Shown here: positions 1 to 8,354 of the stretch, in pieces | Layout of the letters: the number at the start of each line of letters is the position of its first letter | Numbering within the stretch: the first letter of the stretch is position 1 | From: Rosistilla ulvae | GTDB taxonomy: Bacteria; Planctomycetota; Planctomycetia; Pirellulales; Pirellulaceae | Assembly: GCF_007741475.1 (NCBI RefSeq) | Contig: NZ_CP036261.1 | Location: 5,953,798-6,017,797, forward strand | Reading direction: 5' to 3' | DNA: 64,000 nt | The notes under the pieces: generated by a model | The model's input: the letters and a program-made list of their open reading frames with translations, nothing else | What the model was told of the DNA's origin: nothing | Database searches by the model: none | Position numbers and translations under genes: made by a program

Positions 1-2
1 AT

Positions 3-266
3 GCGTCGGGACGCTTTTCGTTGGTGACCGTCCAAGCTGGCGAAGGCGCCGTGGCCGGCACTCACAACGTGAGCGTTTCCAAAAGGGTCGTAACGGGTGT
101 AAACACCGACGCGGACGTCGATTTAGAGATCTTCGTTCCGTCAGTAACCGAAGAGAATCAGTTGCCGGAAATCTACAACGCGTTTGAGACTTCAGGCCTG
201 ACATTCGACGTCTCCGACCAACAGGCGACCGAAATTTCGATCGCGTTGGAAACTCAGACACCGTAG
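3..266 (+). CDS. Small secreted transthyretin/carboxypeptidase-regulatory-like protein (3' part)
   Basis: The open frame runs in from the left edge, so the 5' end and any signal peptide are missing. The visible 87 residues open with SGRFSLVTVQAGEGAVAGTH and then a V-S-V-S-K strand. This matches the Gly-x-Tyr/His-x-Val-x-Val pattern of the small beta-sandwich lipoproteins (carboxypeptidase regulatory-like) that are abundant in planctomycetes. The rest is acidic and ends with a strand-like IALETQTP. The role is unknown in this family; an envelope location is an inference from relatives. A GC hairpin follows at 333-351. Confidence 0.55.
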   Translation, partial: ASGRFSLVTVQAGEGAVAGTHNVSVSKRVVTGVNTDADVDLEIFVPSVTEENQLPEIYNAFETSGLTFDVSDQQATEISIALETQTP

Positions 267-685
267 CCTCCCCTCTGTGACGGTCGACCGCCGGTTGATG
301 CCATTTCCCCGGCACCAACCGGCCATTTCTCGGGCCCCGTGTTCCGGGGCCGGGGTGCTGCGTGCGTCCTATACCTCACGCCGACCACCGACCACGACCG
401 TGATTGCTTACCGTAGCGTTCTGCCGTCGAATTAAGCGGCAATTCCACAGAGTGGTTCGCAGGATTTTGCGTTGGCGACACCATGAACCTGCAGCGACAC
501 CGCGGATGTCAACGCGGTCAGACAGTGTCAGCGGAGGTTGACGCAATTTATGCCGATTGAACGGTTTGCGCGACTCCACAGCTGAATTTACGCAATTTTA
601 ACCATCTGGCATGTTGATTGCGTAGTTCTTCTTGTGACACCACGGGGGTGCCGATTCTGGTCCACTTCTTAGAAGGAGCCCCAAC
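267..685. other. Gene-free stretch with a GC hairpin
   Basis: No convincing gene. The stretch holds a GC-rich hairpin (7-bp stem, 333-351) downstream of the truncated gene and a good ribosome binding site (AGAAGGAG at 671-678) for the small membrane peptide at 686. Confidence 0.5.
333..351 (+). terminator. GC-rich hairpin, possible terminator
   Basis: GGCCCCG and CGGGGCC form a perfect 7-bp stem around a 5-nt loop, 67 bp after the stop of the upstream gene. There is no T-run after it, so intrinsic termination is uncertain. Confidence 0.3.
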
Positions 686-832
686 ATGTTGATGCGCAAT
701 CCTGAGATGATGCTGCACGATTCAAACGATCGGACTCAAAACACTGCTGCTTCCACTTCCCGCGAAAATTTGCTCGGGCAAGTGATCGTGATGCTCTTAC
801 TGATGATCGCGATCCTGCTGCGAGCACTGTGA
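686..832 (+). CDS. 48-residue single-pass membrane peptide
   Basis: A short ATG-to-TGA frame preceded by a strong ribosome binding site (AGAAGGAG at 671-678, 7 nt before the ATG). The peptide has a polar first half (MLMRNPEMMLHDSNDRTQ and onward) and a hydrophobic second half, residues about 30-47 with GQVIVMLLLMIAILL, ending in an arginine. This is what one expects of a small membrane-anchored or tail-anchored protein. No family is recognised. The strong ribosome binding site and the coherent helix are the only evidence that it is real. Confidence 0.5.
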   Translation: MLMRNPEMMLHDSNDRTQNTAASTSRENLLGQVIVMLLLMIAILLRAL

Positions 833-1031
833 CAATCTCGTGCGAGCCAAGTTGGCAAGACAAACATGTCGCCGAACTTTCGGTTTCCGTTCGCGAAGCA
901 CGGAGACCGCTTCCGAAACAGCGTGGCAAAACATCGCACCGACACCTTTACATCACCAAACACCGTCCAATGGCACTGCGATTGCCCTTGGAAACGGGTG
1001 CGACTTGATTCCAACCGCTTCACCAACATGG

Positions 1032-1376
1032 ATGGTGCCGATGTCATTTGATCGATGGAGCCAGGAGAATGAATTCCTGAATGCCTTGGCAACAAATCTA
1101 GTCCGCGAAACCCATGGTCTGATCGAAGACTTATCGATCGATTCGGATCGTGACTCCGCCATTGTTTACGGCACAGTGTCGTCATACCACGACGTGCAGC
1201 GGGCCATCCACGCGACCCAGTCTTTTGGTCGTGAGCAGACGATCTTTGCGAGGACTAGGCTCTCCTTTCGAGTGTGCGGTCGAACGCTCGATTTGACCGT
1301 CCCCCATCTCGGTGCAACACGGCGGGTGCCAACGCCAGCGGACAGTTGTCAACGCGAGTTAACGCTGATTTCGTAA
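1032..1376 (+). CDS. Small BON-like domain protein (tentative)
   Basis: The frame is open back to a GTG at 840, but protein-like composition begins near the ATG at 1032 (or 1041). Residues about 22-90 read VRETHGLIEDLSI, then AIVYGTVSSYHDVQ, then a strand LSFRVCGRTLDLTV. This follows the BON-domain pattern of a helix, a strand ending G-x-V-x-S-Y, a helix and a final strand. BON domains usually bind membranes or phospholipids in the periplasm. No signal peptide is visible and no good ribosome binding site precedes either start, so both the start and the identity are uncertain. Confidence 0.4.
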   Translation: MVPMSFDRWSQENEFLNALATNLVRETHGLIEDLSIDSDRDSAIVYGTVSSYHDVQRAIHATQSFGREQTIFARTRLSFRVCGRTLDLTVPHLGATRRVPTPADSCQRELTLIS

Positions 1377-1609
1377 CCGCGGCGACACATCCAAAGCAAA
1401 TCGCTTGACCTGTGCATCGTTGCAGCAGCTGGCAAAAAATCGTTTTGCCGCGGCCCTTATATTTTGCGACTCACGGCGTCGAACCGATCATTTGGTCCGC
1501 CGCTTGCATTAGCAGCCGACTCGGTAGGCAACTCTTACATCGCCCCAAGAACACGCTTGCCACTGCGTGCTTCGATTGATATCACCAACTAACAACATGG
1601 ACCTCGGCT

Positions 1610-2043
1610 ATGGCTGTTCGAAAAATTGTCGTCACCCGTCAGGACTGTCAACGCCTTGAAAGCATGCTTGCTAGCGATTTCACGCAAGCGCTTTGCAACA
1701 AAGGCAATTTGAAGAACTTGCGCGGCGAACTTGCGCTCGCTCGGATCGTCGAGCCCGATAAGGTTCCCCCGGATGTCGTCACGATGGGATCGACAGTCCG
1801 CCTGCTGGATCTCGACTGCGACGAACTGGAAACGTTTACGTTGGTCTATCCCGACGAAGCGAACATCGCCGAAGGAAAACTTTCGGTCCTAGCGCCGATC
1901 GGGACCGCCATCCTCGGCTACCGGGTGGGAGATATGGTATGTTGGAAAGTCCCTAGCGGCGAAAGCCGAACACGTATCGAAGAGGTCTTGTTCCAGCCCG
2001 AACGAGATCAGCCAGCCGAAAATCCGACAAGCCTAACGACTTG

Positions 2044-2044
<1 letters not shown>
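1610..2044 (+). CDS. rnk: Rnk/GreA-GreB-type transcription regulator
   Basis: A protein of 144 residues, the usual size for Rnk. A short N-terminal helical part (MAVRKIVVTRQDCQRLESML) replaces the long coiled coil of GreA. A GreA/GreB C-terminal domain follows at residues about 50-130, with MGSTVRLLDLD, ETFTLVYPDEANI, LSVLAPIGTAILGYRVGD and the final VPSG element. Rnk proteins bind RNA polymerase near the secondary channel and, without acidic tip residues, act as regulators rather than cleavage factors. The stop codon overlaps the ATG of nhaA (TGATG), so the two are translationally coupled. This suggests stress-linked expression of the antiporter. Confidence 0.85.
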
Positions 2045-3408
<1,364 letters not shown>

Positions 3409-3632
3409 AGTGCCCCGGCACGCACCACAGCCGACGGACACCACTTCAAGAACCAAAGCGAGCAAAAATCTCTACCGCGTCCCCTGGATCCCCACACGCT
3501 CAAAAGTCCTGTTGAAGCCGCCCGTCACGAAAGTTTTCATCCAACCCGGGCTCCGCGACCGTCCCAAACGCCACGCCGCACTCACCGCGGCATCCCAAGT
3601 CCACCTCTAAGTGATATCGTATGATGCGTGTT

Positions 3633-3662
3633 CTTGATGGCCTAGGCGAACGGGCCATCAAG
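3633..3662. terminator. 10-bp perfect hairpin downstream of nhaA
   Basis: CTTGATGGCC and GGCCATCAAG form a perfect stem around a 10-nt loop. It lies 225 bp after nhaA and has no T-run, so it may be a terminator or only a palindromic repeat. Confidence 0.3.
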
Positions 3663-4105
3663 GGCATGAACGGTTCTTGACGCGTCAAGCAATAATTGCC
3701 CGCGCTGAGCGGCTTCTTAACAGACACTCAGCGCTGTGCCAGCGATTTCGACCAGATCGCACCAGGCGGGTGCGTCGAGCCAGAATCCATGCAAAATATG
3801 CGGGGGCAAGTCTCGCATATCGTCGCGCATCGGACGCCCATTCCAGTCTGCGAGTGCTGGATAAATCCGGCACAACGCTCGATGCAAAACACGATCTGCA
3901 CCTGCCCAGTATCGATCAACTCATCTCACGTTTGCCGAGACATCTCCAAGTCCTCCAGCGGTCACCCCCGTGAAATACCGTGCCGCCTGCTCTTCCCGCA
4001 GCGCCCGAACCGCAAACATTAAGTACAGCCGACACCAGAGTGGCGATCATTTTGTGGGCGTCCCCAGGGCTAATGACTTTTTCTAACTGCAGCGGCTCAG
4101 GGAAC

Positions 4106-4164
4106 GGTAACCCAACGCGTAAGCGAAGAATTCACTAGGCGTCTCTTATGCGCGTCGGGTTATC
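4106..4164. repeat. 59-bp imperfect palindromic repeat, copy 1
   Basis: It begins GGTAACCCAACGCGTAAGCG and ends with the near-complement GCGCGTCGGGTTATC. A second copy of the same length and ends lies at 28874-28932. Both are intergenic. This is a dispersed REP-like element. Confidence 0.6.
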
Positions 4165-4541
4165 AAGAGTGCCTAACCCCAAACATTAAATAGCCCTGTG
4201 AGTGCCCGGATACTGCCATTCTGTACACGAAGGAATACTCACCGAACGTATCCTAGGGTCGCGTATCCATCACTAAACACCACACCGCTTAGGAGACAAA
4301 CAGATATTACGCTGCATAGCGACCAGTCTTGGGGCAGATCTCCCTATGCCACGCTAAACGCTTCCTCTATAAGCAAAGTGCGTTGCAGTGGAAAGGATTC
4401 AAGCCTTGGAGCTTTCGAGGCATTGTGACGCTTAAATTTGCTATAGATGGAATCACGCACGAGAACCGTTTTCCATGCAACACCCAACGCAATAACATGA
4501 ATTCCGTACGTTGGCGCTGCCCTGCCGAAATTGGGCAAACG

Positions 4542-6995
4542 ATGCGCATACTTCAATGGGTTCTCATTGGCACATACTTGCCATCGGCAATTGCGTTTGG
4601 GCAGGCATTGTCTGTTGGGGACGCGAATTCGTCCGTCGTCACCACTCGCATCGTACCTCTCTACTATTCCCAAGACGTCGCGGAAGTCATGTCATTGGTG
4701 CGAGGGCACTTGCCGGAAAAGGTCGTGCCACCAGTCGATTCCTCAATCGCCGCATTGCAGCAGCTGAGCGCTGAGCGTCAGAAATTGCTCGATCGTCGGA
4801 AAATGCTTTCCGACGATGCGACATCCGGCAGCAACATTCAGGAACCCTTGGCATCGGCGCTCGGAATCGGAAGCGCTGCTGATCCCAAGGATTCTGAGTT
4901 GCAACGGATTGATCGGTCGCTCGCACAGATCAGCGCCAACGAGCAAGCGATTCGCGCCGAAGCATTTAGGCGGGGCAACGAATCGCCAGTGACTACAAAC
5001 AACCAGATGTGGGAACCGAGCGCGAATTCCTCCGACATCACCCAACATGTGCAAATTGGTGTCGCAGGGCAGGGCCGATTGCATCTTCGAGGCCCGTTGG
5101 AGGGCGTCAATGCAATCACTCGAATGCTGCACAAGCTTGATCAACCCGTCGGGCAGGTCAAGATTGGCATCCACGTTCTGCAACTGGATGGCTCCAACGA
5201 TGAAGACATCGAAGACATGCACATTGCTATCAATGAAGTTCTCTATCACGCGCGGTTCATGGCCCGGGAGTCTCAGCAACTGTTTCATTTTGCGTTTCGG
5301 ACCGTTGTCAGCCAGGTACATGCCGAAAATCCAAACAGCTTCGCCGAAGCGTTCTTTTTTGATTCGTGCATCAGCAACTTTCGCGAACTACACAACGCCA
5401 ACAAAGGCGAAATCTCAGTCGAGGCATTTGACTCGCGGGACATCGTTAGCACACTTTTTTTCGTGGCAATCGCTAAGTCTCACGTACGACAAAAGGTTCT
5501 TGCCGAATTCCATCGACTGGTTGCCAACGAATTCCCCCGTTTTCACGAACGGTACCGGATGGCGATGTTAGCGTCGGTGCCAAAGAATCCAGACGCTAGC
5601 GGTTTTCGCATACCGGGCTTCACTTCCAGCGAACCCGACACCCCGACGATCGAAGTTCACGAGCCCGATTTTTCTTTCTCACGAATCACGTCTTACCTTC
5701 AATCACTGGGACAGGACGATGCAGCGGCAAATAGCGTTCAGGTTGCGTTGGTACGTTTTCAACGAGCGAGTATAGCGCTCCAAACCACCGGTGCGGCGAT
5801 TGCGAAAATGCGTGACCATCGAGTGCTTTTTCAAGCCTCACAAACGCGCGATGGTTCCACCACCACAGCTCATCCGATTTCGGGAGAAGTGATGAGCATC
5901 GCGGCCTTTTGCCAACTGACGGATCGAGTCATTCACGAGCGAGAAAAGAAATACTTGGATCATCAAGAAAGCCTCCGAGGCGAAGTGGCAATGCTTGACG
6001 GGCACTTGCGAAGTCTTGCCGAGGCGTTCGAAGAGGATGTTCGACGACAGTTTTATGAGCCTGTCCTCGGGGATCTACGTGGTGCATCGCACGGTTGGAA
6101 GGTGCAGATGGGGCAACTCCAAACGACGACGATCGTTACCAACGACCGGCAGCGAGCACGCGTTAGCCCCGAACAAGTTGCGGTATTGGATCAACCTAAG
6201 CGAGCAATTTTGTTGCAAGAGGGGTTGGAGGTCGCCAACGGTCTGGCCCAGGAAGCGCGTGGCCTCGGCCTGTCCATTGCAGCGCAGACGGCAAGTGAAA
6301 CGATGGTCCCGGGAAGCAGCGGTCTGCTGTCAGCCGCAGGCGTTACGCAGGCGCCAGGTAAACACCTTGAAGCATTGACAACAAAAACCTCGCGTCGGAC
6401 AGTAACCGTTGGGGATGAGATTGATTTGACCCCGGTCATCCAACCAGACGGCACAAGTGTTGCTTTTCATCTGCTCTATACGCATTCGCCTCGTGTCGAA
6501 TCGTCCGACGAAGACGCCTCCAGCACTTCAGGCATTCGACGCCACTTCGTCGAGTCTCAGGTCCATGCACAAAGCCACGACTTCAGCGAAGTCAGTCGAT
6601 TTCGTGTCGCAATTCGCTCTAAGCAACAGGGCAACGGAGTTGCGCTGATGGAGAACATTCCTCTTGTGGGCGGACTGTTCCGTCCACGCGAGAGTCTGGT
6701 GACAACGAGTCAGGAGAACATCATTTTTGCCGATGTCGTCATCTATCCCACATCTCGATCATTAGGTGACAGTTGGCTCGCATTCAAAGACAGCGGCCCA
6801 ATCAACCAACGCAACGAACATCCTGCAGGTGTGCCCGGCTCGCAAGACGTGAATCTGGTGCACTGGGTTGAACGGACTTTGAAACAGCATGCGGAAACCA
6901 CGCTCTTGGTCCCCACCGAAACGTCGCCGACATTGCTTGCATCGCCACCCTCGAGCTACGCACCGCCTTCCGCAAGCAATGGTTTCCGACGTTGA
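4542..6995 (+). CDS. Orphan secretin-like outer-membrane protein
   Basis: Encodes 817 residues from the ATG that starts a clear signal peptide (MRILQWVLIGTYLPSAIAFG). An upstream extension of the frame has no such feature. Residues about 45-135 are charged and helical. At about 182-215 there is a secretin N-domain-like stretch (GPLEGVNAITRMLHKLDQPV, then QVKIGIHVLQLD). Near the C-terminus, from about residue 624, come GDEIDLTPVIQPDG, then ENIPLVGGLFR (about 704) and ENIIFADVVIYPT (about 725). These correspond to the end of the GspD/PilQ secretin domain (V-P-x-L-G-x-x-P-x-x-G-x-L-F-R and N-L-x-I-x-x-x-P). The usual glycine-rich VVLGGL element is not visible, so the pore may be modified. No other type II or IV secretion gene is nearby. 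The stop overlaps the next ATG (TGATG), so it works with the DUF1207 protein. Confidence 0.6.
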   Translation: MRILQWVLIGTYLPSAIAFGQALSVGDANSSVVTTRIVPLYYSQDVAEVMSLVRGHLPEKVVPPVDSSIAALQQLSAERQKLLDRRKMLSDDATSGSNIQEPLASALGIGSAADPKDSELQRIDRSLAQISANEQAIRAEAFRRGNESPVTTNNQMWEPSANSSDITQHVQIGVAGQGRLHLRGPLEGVNAITRMLHKLDQPVGQVKIGIHVLQLDGSNDEDIEDMHIAINEVLYHARFMARESQQLFHFAFRTVVSQVHAENPNSFAEAFFFDSCISNFRELHNANKGEISVEAFDSRDIVSTLFFVAIAKSHVRQKVLAEFHRLVANEFPRFHERYRMAMLASVPKNPDASGFRIPGFTSSEPDTPTIEVHEPDFSFSRITSYLQSLGQDDAAANSVQVALVRFQRASIALQTTGAAIAKMRDHRVLFQASQTRDGSTTTAHPISGEVMSIAAFCQLTDRVIHEREKKYLDHQESLRGEVAMLDGHLRSLAEAFEEDVRRQFYEPVLGDLRGASHGWKVQMGQLQTTTIVTNDRQRARVSPEQVAVLDQPKRAILLQEGLEVANGLAQEARGLGLSIAAQTASETMVPGSSGLLSAAGVTQAPGKHLEALTTKTSRRTVTVGDEIDLTPVIQPDGTSVAFHLLYTHSPRVESSDEDASSTSGIRRHFVESQVHAQSHDFSEVSRFRVAIRSKQQGNGVALMENIPLVGGLFRPRESLVTTSQENIIFADVVIYPTSRSLGDSWLAFKDSGPINQRNEHPAGVPGSQDVNLVHWVERTLKQHAETTLLVPTETSPTLLASPPSSYAPPSASNGFRR

Positions 6996-7972
6996 TGAAG
7001 ACTTGGTACACACGGATTCAACAGTTACGGCGCAGTATTCGAACCCAACGGTCAGAGCAAACGCATGCAATAGGATTCTTGCCGACAACGGGGGTGAAGC
7101 TATTGATTCTCACGCTTGCGTGGGGATGCTTGCTCGATTCAATTCCACTTGCGCGTGCCGATGAATTTGACCCTTTTGCGACGCCGGTGGCTGAGCCGCT
7201 CGTTGTCATGCCGCAATGGGGATGGCACTTTCTTCCCGAGGGATTGATCTATCATCCCTACCTCGCTGGACCGAAAGAATCGCGAACGAGTATCGAACTG
7301 CTGAAGAACGATGATTTTGGCTGGATCTACGATTCTTCGATCGGAGGCCAATGGGGATTCTTACGCGTCGGTTCGGACGATCCTTACTCTCCTACCGGTG
7401 TGCAGTTCGATCTTGAAGCGTCCGCACAAATGCGTCAAACCAACCTTGCCTCCCTCGATCTCCTCACCAGTGATATTCGTGTAGGGTTTCCTGTTTCGTT
7501 TGGGCGTAATAACCATCAAACCAAGCTCGGTGTCTACTTTTTGCGTTCACATCCCACCGACAGTTTGATCGATAGAATTCCCACGCTCCGCAATGAAGAT
7601 TTTTTCCAACGTCAATCGCTCGTGCTCGGACATTCTCGGTACTTTGCTGAGCGATTTCGGTTGTACGGCGAGGCTGGTTATGCCTTTAAGTCGACGATCA
7701 GCAAAAAATGGGAACTCCAGTTTGGTGCTGAATACGCTCCGGTGATGCCAACCAATTGTTTCGGTGCACCTTTCATCGCCGCCAACGCTTACCTCAGGGA
7801 AGAGGTCGATTTCGGTGGGACATTCACATTGCAAGCCGGTTGGGCATGGCGTAAAAAAAATGGACGACTGTTTCGAATCGGCGCTCAGTATGCGAACGGA
7901 ATGAGCAATCAATTCGCGCTCCACGACCGGTACGAGCAACAGCTTGGAATTGGCATATGGCACGATTTCTAG
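6995..7972 (+). CDS. DUF1207 family protein, predicted outer-membrane barrel
   Basis: A 325-residue protein. After a basic N-terminus comes a hydrophobic segment (about 34-50, VKLLILTLAWGCLLDSI) and a cleavage-like LARADEFDP. The mature part shows the DUF1207 pattern: WGWHFLPEGLIYHPYLAGPK, then GWIYDSSIGGQWGFLRVG, then long alternating strands such as LYGEAGYAF, WELQFGAEYAP and TLQAGWAW. It ends in GIGIWHDF, an aromatic C-terminal residue typical of outer-membrane barrels. The family is frequent in planctomycetes and has no known function. Translation is coupled to the secretin-like gene through TGATG, which suggests partners in one envelope complex (inference). Confidence 0.7.
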   Translation: MKTWYTRIQQLRRSIRTQRSEQTHAIGFLPTTGVKLLILTLAWGCLLDSIPLARADEFDPFATPVAEPLVVMPQWGWHFLPEGLIYHPYLAGPKESRTSIELLKNDDFGWIYDSSIGGQWGFLRVGSDDPYSPTGVQFDLEASAQMRQTNLASLDLLTSDIRVGFPVSFGRNNHQTKLGVYFLRSHPTDSLIDRIPTLRNEDFFQRQSLVLGHSRYFAERFRLYGEAGYAFKSTISKKWELQFGAEYAPVMPTNCFGAPFIAANAYLREEVDFGGTFTLQAGWAWRKKNGRLFRIGAQYANGMSNQFALHDRYEQQLGIGIWHDF

Positions 7973-8354
7973 GGTTCTGCAACTCGACCATTAGCCTTCA
8001 GGCGAGCTTGTGAATTGACCCAGCTGACTTGTCTCTTGCGATTCCGATCGCATGTTTGGAACGGGTGGGGATGGTTGGGGATCGTGATGGGCTGGCCAGC
8101 TGGTAGATGCGACTCGAAGAATCTGCTGTTAGCGGGTTCTGTTGCGGTTCGGGGAGAACTCTATTTAGCACCGAGAGTCTTGGATCTGCAGTTCAAATAC
8201 CTCACGTCCCGCCAGCGGAGTGGCGGGACTACGGTTGCAAGACCGCGGTGGCACGATTTTCTGGACTCCCGCCGCTTGGCCCGCTATCTTGGTGCCAGTT
8301 CTCCCTCGCCCCCCTCTCTCCTTCCCGCCGCCTCATTCCCCAAGGAATGTTTGT
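7973..8354. other. Gene-free region with a hairpin
   Basis: No supported gene. It includes a perfect 9-bp hairpin at 8206-8229 (GTCCCGCCA / TGGCGGGAC, 6-nt loop) and a ribosome binding site (AAGGA, 8342-8346) for the gene at 8355. Confidence 0.5.
8206..8229. repeat. Perfect 9-bp inverted repeat
   Basis: GTCCCGCCA and TGGCGGGAC flank a 6-nt loop, 125 bp upstream of the sugar dehydrogenase gene. It may be a leader hairpin, an upstream terminator or a REP-type palindrome. Confidence 0.4.

Larger units (their letters stand above)
3409..4541. other. Long gene-poor region before the secretin-like gene
   Basis: About 1.1 kb with no supported gene; the short frames on both strands lack ribosome binding sites and domain patterns. 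It holds a 10-bp perfect hairpin (3633-3662) and one copy of a 59-bp palindromic repeat (4106-4164). The right half looks less GC-rich than neighbouring genes. It could hold the promoter or leader of the 4542 gene, or remnants of deleted genes. Confidence 0.5.

Noticed and set aside
3677-4022. Overlapping short frames in the gap after nhaA
   Set aside because: No ribosome binding sites, no domain patterns, and several frames overlap; nothing favours one of them.
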